From assembly GCA_015698045.1 (NCBI GenBank), contig BLAL01000274.1, forward strand, positions 310,001-374,000: a stretch of DNA of 64,000 nt. The letters run 5' to 3'. The notes under the pieces were generated by a model. The model was not told the DNA's origin, searched no databases, and saw nothing but the letters and a program-made list of their open reading frames with translations. Source of the stretch: Rhizophagus clarus. Taxonomy: Eukaryota; Glomeromycota; Glomeromycetes; Glomerales; Glomeraceae. Below, piece by piece: positions 35,157 to 46,549 of this stretch; positions within the stretch are counted from its first letter, which is position 1; every line of letters starts with the position of its first letter. The position numbers and the translations under genes were made by a program.

Positions 35157-38095
35157 TATGGGAGGATAAATGAACGCTATGTTCGAAAAAAATTGGATTT
35201 GACCTGGGTAAGTATCGACGCTATTTCCATCACGATTAATAAATTTAGCTAAGATAAATGAACTCTTAATATGTCGTATTGCAGCAGCAGATCCAAAAAT
35301 TTCTGCACTGATTTGACATCTTCCATATCGATTCGCTTTGTTGATAATGATCGTTGAATTGGGTAAATTTTCTGTGAATGGTTTTCTGAATATAGAAACT
35401 ACATATGTATCCTTATAATATTCAATAAGTAAATCGTAAATTTGTTCATCAAGATGAATATCTTTGGATCGCAGTGCTAAAAATATATCTGGAAATTCCT
35501 TACAACCAGTAATTGGTGATTCCAATATATTTCTGGAATTCATCAAAAATTGATACATTTCATTTGTTGGAAATTCAGAAAGAAAACTGACAGAAGGTCG
35601 TTTATTGAGTAATTTGATGCTGATTACTTCTGAACTTGAGCTGATAATATCATTTATTTGTATTTCAGTCATCAATTGACGCATTAGTTCAGGTTCAATT
35701 TGGCAGTGGCTATTAGGCAATGATCCTAATAAATATTTTATTATTAATCTTTGCTTAATGGAATAATATAATTCAAAAAATCGACACAGCAAATGAATTT
35801 AAATTTGAATTACCTAATACACCATTCATTCGTTCAAAGCTAAAGCATCAGAACGAATACAGGGGTCTGTAATTGTAAGAGCACTCACATAGATGTAATG
35901 ATAGGTGGAAGTTTGGCATTATTTTTCTTTCACCATAATGCTCTTCGATCAATTTAATTATCTTTACTAAAAGTTCATGGGCTTCTTTTATATTATTAAT
36001 CTCCACAATTCGTCTAACCAAAATTGTATAAACTCTTATAAAATATGTAAGAATTTAGCGATCTTTATTCAGAAGATGATTCCATAACACAACAGTGACA
36101 TATATTAGGAAAAAGTTGTACCATTGGTCAGCGGTAAAGTTAGAAAAACCTTTACCGCAATGGATTTTACCAGGAATTTGTCCCAAATCTAATGGTAGCT
36201 TAAATTCGCTCATTTTCTTTTGAATTGATTGAAGAGCTTTTTCTGTTAATACATCTTCATTGATCCATATTCATTTTGTTATCCATTTTGCGATTTCTAA
36301 AAAAAGGCAGTGCATCAGATCTATAACAACAAACCGAATCAGATCAAAATATGAGAGTCTTAATATTTCAGACCACCTTACGCCATTCACCTTGACGAAT
36401 TTCTCTCTTTTTGTGTTAGATTTGCATCATCGCTATTCTAAAGCCTTTTGATGATGCTCTACTAGATCTGTCATAATAAACCAGTCGTTCATATCCGCTA
36501 TGCCACCAAAATTGCGATTATTGGCCCTTTTTTCACATCGATAACATGATGCGAGGGTAGAGATATGCCCGCATAATTTTTGAGCTTCAGGAATATCACA
36601 CAAAGCAATTATTAATGCAGTTCAAATATCTTTGCCATTTGGACATTCATTAGTGCGATTAAGATTCACGCCTTCTTAAAGTGACTCTAATTCTGTTATT
36701 ATTGGCGAAAGATAATGATTAACTTTATGCAATTTAACCTCATCAGGTCCTGGTAATATGCTGAGTATAAGCACATTTTTGGGCTTAAATCAAACATTCC
36801 GAGGTAGATTGCATATTACTGCGTATATTACACCTGTACTGTAAATCATTTCTTCGTAAGGCTGGAACCAATCCAAATTTATCATTAATCCTAGATGATC
36901 ATCAGCCTTATCTGGTCAGAAAAAGTTATTTGACCCTTGTTCAGACGATTCCTTAAGATTTTTTCATATTTGGCCATCATAAATATCTGATAGAACATTG
37001 TTAATTATTGAATGACGTGTTCAATGCCGCAGTAATTCTTCAAATCCTGGCCGCTTGAACATACTAGAAAGCTGCTGTTGTATACTCGAGACTGGATAAA
37101 TTAATTTAGGAATAATTGATATACTAGAAATTTTCTTTTCTAAAGGAGTACGACATTGTTTTAATTTCTTTGTAGCCAAATTTGAAAATTTGACATGGCT
37201 GCATTCATAACAGTATTATTATCTTTTGATATTATCTCCTCTTTTTTGTATAATTTGTAGCATTTTTGGCAGGCTGCAAACTGCATAAATCGATTGAAAA
37301 GTCCTAACTTTTTTCTTAGCATGTATAATGAATTTGGAAATGATTTGTAATTGATATTTTTACATACTTTCAATATTATTTTAATAAATTGTATTAATTC
37401 TTCAATTGCGGTATTTAGTATGTTATGACTCGACCTGAACTTTATAATCCATATCAAAATCCCTTTAATTAATTTATCTGTTGGTAATTCTGAAATATCT
37501 GGTGTGTCTGAAATATCTGGTATGTCGAACATAAGATGAGAGTAATTCTCAAAATTATCTGAAAAATCGTTATCTTCATCATTAGGAGAATCTTCTTGTG
37601 TTGAAGATTCACTAGTGTAGATATCATCTGTGTCATATTCAGCTGGTACATTATAAGAGGAATCTTCAGCGACTAGCTCAACTTTAGTGATATGACGAAA
37701 TGTGCCTGGTTTTGCCCTTTTTTGCGTGAAAGAAATATATATTTCTGTTCCTCATACATATTATTATCAGAATGTGTATCAATAGACATTGTCGTATCTT
37801 GTGGTTCTGCTAACAATATTATCGAATTAATCAGTTCTACTAACTCTTGAGACGTTGGAGCCTTATCGCGATTTAATAGTTCCAAAGAAGTTGTTTGCTC
37901 ATTCATTTGCTCATGTTCCTTCTTCGTACGCAGATTGACCATTTTCCCATTACAATGGCTGCAAAAGCACAGAACCTTCTCTCTTGATTTTCTGATCATA
38001 AATTCAGTAGATGTTTGTTCAGAGGTCGATGAACTAAGATTATTATATTCGTCTATGATATTAGCAGCAATGCGTTTTCTTCCCCTTTTTTTCAT
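35157..38095 (-). pseudogene. EnSpm/CACTA transposase, many stops
   Basis: From ATG at 38093-38095 the frame runs through basic residues to a CxC-type segment (VLCFCSHCNGKMVNLRTKKEH) typical of the start of fungal CACTA transposases. An acidic linker and CQKCYKLYKKEE (about 37250) follow. The conserved transposase core lies at ~37080-36430 with FEELLRH, SDIYDGQI, LGLMINLDWFQP and ILPGPDEVK, then HISTLASCYRCEKR. The C-terminal part (35820-35157) contains FERMNGVLGSLPNS-like sequence. Stops in the core lie mostly where Trp or Arg is expected. Inactive. Confidence 0.82.
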
Positions 38096-38184
38096 TTTTT
38101 GATAAAAGTTAGATATGATAAAGTTGTAATATGATTTTTACATTGAATAAAGTTATAATATACTTTGTTATATTTAATTAATAG

Positions 38185-38735
38185 TGATTTTTTATTAATA
38201 TCAAATTTTTAGTAATGTCAAATTTTTAGTGATATTGTGGTTTTTTTATTAATATCAAATTTTTAGTGATGTCAAATTTTTAGTGATATTTTGGTTTTTT
38301 TATTAATATCAAATTTTTAGTGATGTCAAATTTTTAGTGATATTGTGATTATATTCTGTTTTAAAATGATATTGATGGTATAATTAACAAAATAAATAAA
38401 TTCAAATATGAAAAATTAGATGTAAGAAGTTGAATAGAAAATTAAACGAAAACTGAAATTTAAAAAATAAAATATATACCATACCACGCACTCAATGCGA
38501 TTTAACTGTTCAATTAATTGAAAGTCTAGTTTGATGCAAAAATTTAAGTCTAATCTGATCATTAACAGCTAATGATTGAAAGTCTAATTTGATATGTTTA
38601 ATATATGTTTAATTAATTAAAAGTTTAATTTGATGTGAAAGTTTAAGTCTAATTTGATCATGCTCATTGAAAGTCTAATTTTATACAAATGTTTGTGATC
38701 ATTAATTGTTAAAAGTCTAATTTGATAGTAAAGAA
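38185..38735. repeat. Two repeat clusters between the divergent CACTA genes
   Basis: 38185-38345 has three units of ~59 bp built on ATTAATATCAAATTTTTAGT and GATGTCAAATTTTTAGTG. 38510-38735 has about six copies of AAAGTCTAATTTGAT or close variants at irregular spacing. Lying between two divergent promoters, they may be binding sites for an element-encoded protein (inference). Confidence 0.6.
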
Positions 38736-38847
38736 ATAGATATAAATAGTGGTCCAATTTCCTTGTTCCATACAAAAAATCGCCCTTTTTTCTTTTTTAA
38801 AAAATAATAATAAAAAATTAAAATAATTTTAAAACATTAATAGCTCG

Positions 38848-41090
38848 TAAGAAACCATCAAAACCAAATGCTCCTTCACCAGATATTGCTGGTTCGTCTA
38901 CACCATCGCCATATATAATATCAACTCCTCCATAAAATATTGCTTCAACACCAACACCAACTAATACCACCGTTTCATCTACATCATAAAATATTGTCAC
39001 ATCACGAGCATCAACACCAACTAATACTACACCACAAAATATTGTCACATCACGAACGTCAATACCAACTAATACTACACCACGAAATATTACCACATCA
39101 CAAGCGTTAACGTCAACTAATACTACACCACGAAATATTACTACACCACAAGTGTCAACACTAACTAATACTACCGCTTTATCTACATCACAAAATATTG
39201 CCACACCACAAAATATTGCTTCAACACCAACATCACTAAATACTAATACTACAGCTCTCTTTAGACTCGTTATTTCGCAAGATATTTTAGCCTCATTAAG
39301 TCAAACTCAAACTCAATCTCAACGAACTTCTGATATTATTAAAAGATATCCTAATATTAATGTACTGAAAAGTTACCATTCACATCACGAAGAAGGAGCA
39401 CCAAGAAATGTTTGACTGAGTAATGAAGAAACGTGTAAACTGAATTTTTTGTTATATTTTAATATTTATTATATTACATCTGTTCGTTATGATTCGATAC
39501 ATATCCTTATAATTTAAAATAGGTAATTTAGAGCTAGGAAATTTAAAAAATGAAACCCTTCGACTACAGAACGAATTGAATCAGAAAAAGATCAAAGTAT
39601 TAGAAATGAAACGAAAAATAGATAATTTGCAAGACTATGTTCGTAAGGTCGAGGAGGAGAATTCCTTACTACGGCAGTTTAATAAAATTTTTAGTGATGA
39701 ATCAAACCAATTATGTGAAGAGAATAAAACTCTCCAAAAAGAACTTCAACGGCTCAAGCAACTTCACACACCTTGAAAGACTATTGATTCTCCGCAGTAA
39801 TATTTACCAAAACGCCCAATAAAAGATTAAAATTAAGAGAGAAATCGCCTGATGAAGTTGCTGCTTTAGCTGCAAGAGTAAGAATTTTACAAGACTATTT
39901 GCAGCCGAATTGTGTTAATGTATATATACAGCTTTTATTATTTCCTCTTATTATTTAGGACGAAATGAAGAACCTCTTGAAAGGTCAAATACCTGAAGAA
40001 TATCAGTTGGATTACGGCAAGACTTTTAGTGAACAGACAGCAAAGATATACAAAAAATTGATACCTGAATTAAAGAGGTTGATGAGTGGACATTATAATC
40101 CATCTGTAACCCAATTGTCAAACTGGTTACGATCAATTCACAAGCATAAAAGAGATAGATAACAGAAATAACTATCAGGCCAATTAGACAAAGTTGACCG
40201 TAGAATGCACGTAAATGCGCAATTGTCTAAAGTGAGCAGTATTTTATTTTAATGCACTTCTTTTTAGTCATTTGAAATTAATCTTTATATATTCGACAAA
40301 AAAAAAATAGACGAGTAAAGGCGGCAATAAAATTATATGAAAGAAATGACGCCAACATAAAGGAATTTGATAAAGATGAATTATTACCAATGCTTGTATA
40401 GAATGATTGTCATTCTATTGAGCAATCAGATTCTGAAGACGATTCAAGACAAAAATTACCTGATAATAAGCGGTTCTTGCATGTATACAATCGGTCATGG
40501 TGTTCAGACGAGGTATTAAAGTGATTACTGCTCCTAACCTATTTTAATATTTATTCGATATTTGTTTATCTTTGTTTTAATAGTTAAAACAGCTATTACA
40601 AGACGTATTAGACCCTGAAGCAGAATATATTTAATGCGTAAAAATCAATGGGAGTGAATTTATAATGATGATATTTACTTCATGTCTAGTAAACCTCTCG
40701 AGAATGTGCCTGAATGGACGCTCAATAAAATGAAAATGTACGAGACAGATAAAGCAAACAAAACAATTAGTGTTAGCGAATATAATGACATGGTTGATGA
40801 TTTGATTCAATCTTACAAAGATTGTGTGCTAATAGAATCGAATTTAATAGAGCCATATTCAGATTTTTTGTTAAATTCAGTTCAATTAGACCTGAAAATT
40901 TGGATAAAATTGGCAAAAGTTCGACAACAGTAAGTTGAATTATTTTAATATTTTTACATCGCAAATATCGTTAATTAATTTTGTTTATATCATATGTTGT
41001 ATCATATTAGTAACAAAAAGCTGAAAAAAAGCGAAAAGGAAAGGAAGAGCTACAGAAGACAAAGTACTCCATAAAATCTTCAAAGCGGAC
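38848..41090 (+). pseudogene. Second CACTA gene (repeat-rich, coiled-coil accessory protein), broken
   Basis: Plus-strand exons separated by short introns encode, in order: a Ser/Thr/Pro-rich N-terminus, four imperfect 16-residue repeats of the form TSRxSTPTNTTPRNI (about 38970-39175), a linker with RTSDIIKRYPNINVLKSY, a coiled coil (39530-39776), a basic region (39965-40162, GQIPEEYQLDYGKTFSEQTA), an acidic region (40320-40515), and a C-terminal part (40682-40930) ending in a Lys-rich exon near 41070. Two stops in the repeat region are TAA at Gln positions. No ATG is evident upstream. The position suggests the TnpA-like partner of the transposase, but the sequence is not recognisably TnpA. 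Confidence 0.55.
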
Positions 41091-41748
41091 GAATATTATT
41101 AGTATATTTTATATTTCTTTTTTTAGTTATATAATTATGACTGAATATTTTATATTTTTTTTTTTGATTTATATAATTATGATTGGTTTATGAGTCTTAT
41201 GGTTATTGTACGGTTGATCATATGCGGGTTGGTTTATATAATTATCTTATATTACTATATACTATATACGTTAATATATATAAAATAAATGGTTTTTATT
41301 TGCTTATAAAATACAAAATGATGCTTTATTATTTGACCTTGAAAAACCTCTAGTTCGACCTATTTATCATTTATATTCAGATTACATACAGTTAGTGTTC
41401 CGCACAAATCAAATTAGACCAAATCAGGTTAGATTTGAAATTTGATTTGATCAAATCAAATCTGAAAAGTTTGAATTTGGATTTGAATCAAACCATTCAA
41501 ATCTGATTTGAAATTTGATTTGAATTTGATTTGATTTGATTTAAATTTGATTCGATTCAAATCAAATTCAAATTCAAATCAAATCAAATTCATTCAAATA
41601 GATTTGTGATTTGGTTTGATTTGTTGAATTTTAAATAAAAAAATGCGTTTTGCAACGCAATATTAATAAAAAAATGTTGCGAAACGTATTTCTTTAGTGT
41701 GTTTAAGGAGGGTTGGACATCATGTGGTTGCAGTAACTACCAATAATA

Positions 41749-43416
41749 TTTACGGTAATTACAGGACCCCGAATAATACCAATATAACTCACATACGGGT
41801 TTGCGTAGAGTTTATATGAAATTACTTTTTAAACCTACAAATTGAGTTTGCGTAGATCGGTCAATTTGGGATATTATGTTTGTGTAGAGTTTATAATAGA
41901 TATACGTGGATTTATTTTTAAAAAATACTAATTTCGGTAAATTAAATTACTCGGTATTTACCAAAATTTATTTTATTTTATTTATTTTTTCACTTTTTTT
42001 CGGTATTTTATACCAAATTTATTTATTTTTATTATTCTTTTTCGGGTTTTAATACCCTAATTCCAAAAGTCCGGTCGTGTTTTTCGCCCGGCAACACTAC
42101 AAAAAATAAAAAAAAAATAATTAATTTGTTAAAAAAAATACCGAAAAACACTTCACCCACCCTCCCTTACCTTAATTCCAAAAGTCCGGTCGTGCTTTTC
42201 GTCCGGCAACACTACAAAAAATAAAAAAAAAATCAATACTTAATTAATTAAAAAAAAAACAACGAAACACCTCCCCCAACCCTCCCTTACCTTAATTCCA
42301 AAAGTCCGGTCGTGCTTTTCGTCTGGCAACACTACAAAAAAATAAAAAAAAAAACAATTAATTAGTTAAAAAAAATACCGAAAAACACTTCCCCCACCCT
42401 CCCTTACCTTAATTCCAAAAGTCCGGTCATGCTTTTCGTCCGGCAACACTACAAAAAAATAAAAAAAAAGGTTAATACTTAATTAATTAAAAAAAAACAA
42501 CGAAACACCTCCCCAACCCTCCCTTACCTTAATTCCAAAAGTCTGGTCGTGCTTTTCGTCTGGCAACACTACAAAAAGTAAAAAAAAAAGTTAATACTTA
42601 ATTAATTAAAAAAAAAAAAAACAACGAAACACCTCCCCCAACCCCTCCCTTACCTTAATTACAAAAGTCCGGTCGTGCATTTCGTCCGGCAACACTACAA
42701 AAAAATAAAAAAAAATAATTAATTAAATAGTTAAAAAAAACACCGAAAAACACTTCCCCACCCTCCCTTACCTTAATTCCAAAAGTCCGGTCGTGCATTT
42801 CGTCCGGCAACACTACAAAAAAATAAAAAAAAATAATTAATTAAATAGTTAAAAAAAACACCGAAAAACACTTCCCCACCCTCCCTTACCTTAATTCCAA
42901 AAGTCCGGTCGTGCTTTTCGTCCGGCAACACTACAAAAAGTAAAAAAAAAGTTAATACTTAAATTAATTAAAAAAAAAACAACGAAACACCTCCCCCAAC
43001 CCCTCCCTTACCTTAATTCCAAAAGTCCGGTCGTGCCTTTCGTCCGGCAACACTACAAAAAATAAAAATAAAAAATAATTAATTAATTAGTTAAAAAAAA
43101 CACCGAAAAACATTTCTCACCCTCCCTTACCTTAATTCCAAAAGTCCGGTCGTGCTTTTCGTCCGGCAACACTACAAAAAGTAAAAAAAAAAGTTAATAC
43201 TTAATTAATTAAAAAAAAAACAACGAAACACCTTCCCCAACCCCTCCCTTACCTTAATTCCAAAAGTCCGGTCGTGCCTTTCGTCCGGCAACACTACAAA
43301 AATAAACTGATAAATGATTAAAAAAAATGATCGGATATTCGGATTATCTGATTAGATCGGCAAGTCACATGACCCTGCCTTTATACATTAGTATTGTTCG
43401 GGGTCCTGTAATTACG
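41749..43416 (-). mobile_element. Array-carrying element with AGGACCCCGAA inverted repeats
   Basis: Left end TAATTACAGGACCCCGAATA, right end the inverse, continuing on both sides with CAATA(T/C) and ATGTGAGTT-like words. Between them lie ~290 bp of unique sequence at the left (AACTCACATACGGGTTTGCG), the 11-unit array, and ~110 bp at the right (GGCAAGTCACATGACCCTGC). The copy at 12.4-14.34 kb is the same element in opposite orientation. Confidence 0.75.
42057..43305 (-). repeat. 120-bp tandem array 2, 11 units, minus orientation
   Basis: Reverse complement of the 12.5-kb array, with less divergence between units. On the minus strand each unit reads TTTGTAG, the 41-nt block with CCGGACGAAAAGCACGACCG, then GTAAGG. 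Units alternate between two spacer types, AACACCTCCCCCAACC and AACACTTCCCCACC (plus strand), suggesting that a two-unit segment was amplified. Confidence 0.88.
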
Positions 43417-44028
43417 TTTAACCAGGTCATGTATATTTAATTCAATTTGATTTGGATTTGATTTGGATTTGTCAGATTTGATTCGGATTTGATTGAATTA
43501 GTTTAAGCTAATTTGAATTTGATTTGAAATCGAATCAAATCTTTTTTTTTTAATTTGGATTTGAACTCAAATCTTGTTTTGAAGTTTGGATTTGATTTGC
43601 AAATCAAAATTATCAAATCGAATCAAATCAAACTTCAAATCAAATCCGAATTGATTTGATTTGACCAAATCGTTTGCGGAACACTACATACAGTAGTCGA
43701 ATATAGTTTTTTTTAGGGTCGAATAATTATGTAATAATATCCTAATATAGGTAAAATGATGGTTGAATTTTCTTAGTCTCAATTTGACATAGGTTAGATC
43801 ATCATTTGACCTATATTTGACTTGGTCAAATTTAGGCTGAATTGTCCTTTTTCAACTAGTGAAATGATTTGTTAGAAATGCTTTTATTTTAAAAAAATAT
43901 TTTCTTTTATTATTTATTTACTTTATGTTTAATTAAAAATATTTTAAATAAAAAAATACTTTTCTTTTTTGATTTTTTTACTATTTATTTTGGATTTATA
44001 TTTAATAATAAGGTTTTATTTTTTTCTG

Positions 44029-44233
44029 CACCTGTGATACATTGCACCTTGAACACTCTGGACAAAATTACGGTAATACCAGGCAAAATTAAATATGTAA
44101 CATTTAACTAGGGGTGTGAAAAATAGATTTTTTACAACTGAAAAAATTCTAAGTTCTCAGAATACATATAAAAAAATGAAAAGAGAAGGAGGTGTGACAC
44201 AGGTGACAAAAAAGGTGTGATGCATCATAGGTG
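44029..44233. mobile_element. Short MITE with CACCTGTGAT ends
   Basis: About 205 bp. The left end CACCTGTGATACATTGCACC matches the inverse of the right end at 18 of 22 positions. It holds GGTGTGACACAGGTGAC near the right side. No coding capacity. Confidence 0.55.
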
Positions 44234-44429
44234 TGGAAAATTATTAAACCCTTAATAATATTTTATACTTTTATTTTTATAAAAAAAAAGCAAAAACATT
44301 TTATTAGAAAAGAAGTTTTTTTTTTTTTTTATTTATTTTAAGAAAGGAAAATAGTTTATTAGAAATATTTAGCAAAAGAAATTATTTTTTTTTATAATAG
44401 AAAATATATTGCAATACTGTATAAAATAT

Positions 44430-45110
44430 TACAGTCACATGTTACCAGATAAAAAGTATGACTGAACTTTTAGAATTAAGATAAAGAAGGGTTGGAAAAG
44501 TGTTTTTCATTAGTTTTTTTTAATTAAAGTTATTAACTTTTTTTTCTTTTTTATAATGTTGCCAGATAAAAAAAATGATTGAACTTTTGAAATTAAGGTA
44601 AAAAAAAATTGGAAAGGTATTTTGTTATTTTTTTATTTAATTAATTATTTTTTTTTTTTTTTGTAGTATTATCAGATGAAAAGTATGATCAGACTTTTGG
44701 AATTAAGATAAGGAAGGGTTGGAAAGGTGTTTTTTATTGTTTTTTTTTTAATTAATTAATTAATTATTTTTTTTTGTAATGTTGCCAAACGAAAAGCATA
44801 ATCAGACTTTTGGAATTAAGGTAAGGAAAAATTAGAGAGATATTTTTCATTAGTTTTTTTAATTTAATTATTAATTTTTTTTTTGTAGTGCTATTAGACA
44901 AAAAACATGACCAGACTTTTGGAATTAAGGTAAGGGAGGGTTGGGAAGATGATTTTCATTATTTTTTTTTTAATTAATTAAATTATTAATTTTTTTTTCT
45001 TTTTTGTAGTGTTACTATACAAAAAACACGATTAGACTTTTGAAATTAAGGTAAGGAAGGGTTGAAAGAGACATTATTATTATTTTTTTTAAAAAACTTT
45101 TTTATAGGAA
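44430..45110 (+). repeat. Decayed third copy of the 120-bp array, about 6 units
   Basis: Units near 44450, 44565, 44680, 44790, 44895 and 45015 retain the ACTTTTGGAATTAAGGTAAG core, but many CG dinucleotides of the block are replaced by TG or CA. No intact flanking termini were found. This is the older copy of the family. Confidence 0.75.
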
Positions 45111-45850
45111 TGCTAGATGAAATATAGATAGTAGATAGGTATCATACAGATAAAGTTAACTCTGATGTGCAAATACAAAGCTAATAAAATTAATGATACA
45201 ACTTAATATTTTGACATTATTAAAATAATTTTTATAAAAACATTCTATATCTTTTATATATTATATATTTTAAAAAAAATTATCATTTTATTAAATGATC
45301 ATAAAGTCATTGATATATCAGTCATCTTCATTTTACTGGAAAAAAAATTTGTTATAAAAAAATTTGTTATAAAAAGAGTCATTTTTATATATCAGATGAT
45401 AAGGAAGATATCATACAATTTTAAGAGCAAAATTTTTTTATTATGAATACTATAATAAAATTTTTATTATAGTATCTTTTTATAATATATAATATATAAA
45501 TTTGATCAGAATTAATTTAACCAGTCAAAGTTGATAATTTTTAAATCTTAATTCTAGCCAAATTTTTCTTAATTCTGGCTAAATTCATAATTCTGGCCTA
45601 AACTTAAATAAATTTGAAAAAATACAGGTTAAATGTAACTTTATATTTATATATTATAATACTTCAATTCAAAAGTAAAAATAAACTTATTAATCATTCC
45701 TACACTTTCATTGAAAAAAAAATCATTACTCAAACTAAATTATTAAAAAGGATTTTCATTTGAAATTAATGTTTTTTGTATATTGAAAATAACAAAAATA
45801 AAGTTTTAAAAATCAATGCCATTACGTAAAATGCCAATAACTTCATATAT
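45111..45850. other. AT-rich intergenic DNA, no gene seen
   Basis: No ORF of note. A repeated AAAAATTTGTTATAAAAA word near 45345-45375 is the only structure seen. Confidence 0.4.
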
Positions 45851-46005
45851 GGGGTCTTTGCAATAGAAAAGTACGAAACTCAAAAAAAATTTTAAATTTA
45901 TTTTATATGCTAATTATGTTTTTTATACTAAAATAAGTGTAAATTTAATATTAATTAAATTTTTATTTTTTTTTGAGTTTCATACCTTTCTATTGCAAAG
46001 ACCCC
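45851..46005. mobile_element. MITE of 155 bp with ~44-bp arms
   Basis: Left arm GGGGTCTTTGCAATAGAAA and right arm TTTCTATTGCAAAGACCCC, continuing with AGTACGAAACTCAAAAAAAA against TTTTTTTTGAGTTTCATACC. Flanked by ATATAT on both sides, consistent with a TA-type duplication. Very similar arms suggest it is young. Confidence 0.85.
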
Positions 46006-46285
46006 ATATATTCAATAAAGATTTAAATAATTTAATATACAAATAGTTTCGAATCTGCTAAACAATTTTCACTTAATATACAAAGGTAATTTTCATATGA
46101 CTAAAGTACCTAAATTATGTTTTGAAGTAACTAAATGAATGCAAAAAATTTCAAAAATCTGTATTTAATTATGCTATAAATAACGCTAAAAGCATTACAA
46201 ATATTAGATAAAAAATTATAATAATTGATATCCAACTAGTTTTGATCTTGCTGAATAATTTTCACTTATTATATAAGGGTAAATT

Positions 46286-46549
46286 AGGACCCTGGATATT
46301 ACTGATACAACTCATAATCAGCTAAAAAACATGTTTTTTGCAATATTCTCGTCAACTAGTGATCTAAATTGGATGAGCTTTTTTTAAAATGTAGCTCTCA
46401 ATAAGATCTACAAAATAAAAAAAGGTTTGTCGAAATTGGTTGAATAGATGACGAGATATCCTTAAAAAATTAAAAGAGTAAATTGGCTTAATTTTGAGAA
46501 AAATAGGTAAAAAAAAAATGTGAGTTATTTTAGTAATGTCTGAGGTCCT
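46286..46549. mobile_element. MITE with AGGACC ends related to the array-carrying element
   Basis: Arms of ~30 bp, left AGGACCCTGGATATTACTGA then TACAACTCATA, right its inverse with about six differences. The left arm is also close to the AGGACCCCGAATAATACCAA terminus at 41761, including the following AACTCA(C/T)A. It carries no array. Probably an older member of the same family. Confidence 0.65.

Larger units (their letters stand above)
41393..43686. mobile_element. hAT-like non-autonomous element with CAAAT subterminal repeats
   Basis: Terminal repeat TAGTGTTCCGCA, inverse at 43686, with perfect 8-bp target duplication CATACAGT (41385-41392 and 43687-43694). About 230 bp at each end are repeated CAAAT/ATTTG pentamers in both orientations. 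The middle carries the AGGACCCC element with array 2. Inserted in the right part of the CACTA element. No transposase. Confidence 0.9.
34557..43861. mobile_element. CACTA (EnSpm/CMC) transposon, about 9.3 kb including nested elements
   Basis: Left end CACTAGTCGAAAAAGGA and right end inverse to CACTAGTTGAAAAAGGA, both continuing to TTCAGCC. The flanks TAA and AAA are consistent with a short, mutated target duplication. Subterminal regions repeat TTTGACC/GGTCAAA. Two gene remnants diverge from a centre near 38.1-38.8 kb. A 2.3-kb hAT-like element was inserted later at 41393. Confidence 0.88.

Noticed and set aside
38818..39204. Minus-strand Val/Asp repeat protein
   Set aside because: Antisense of the Ser/Thr repeat region of the plus-strand CACTA gene, whose flanking exons support the plus strand.
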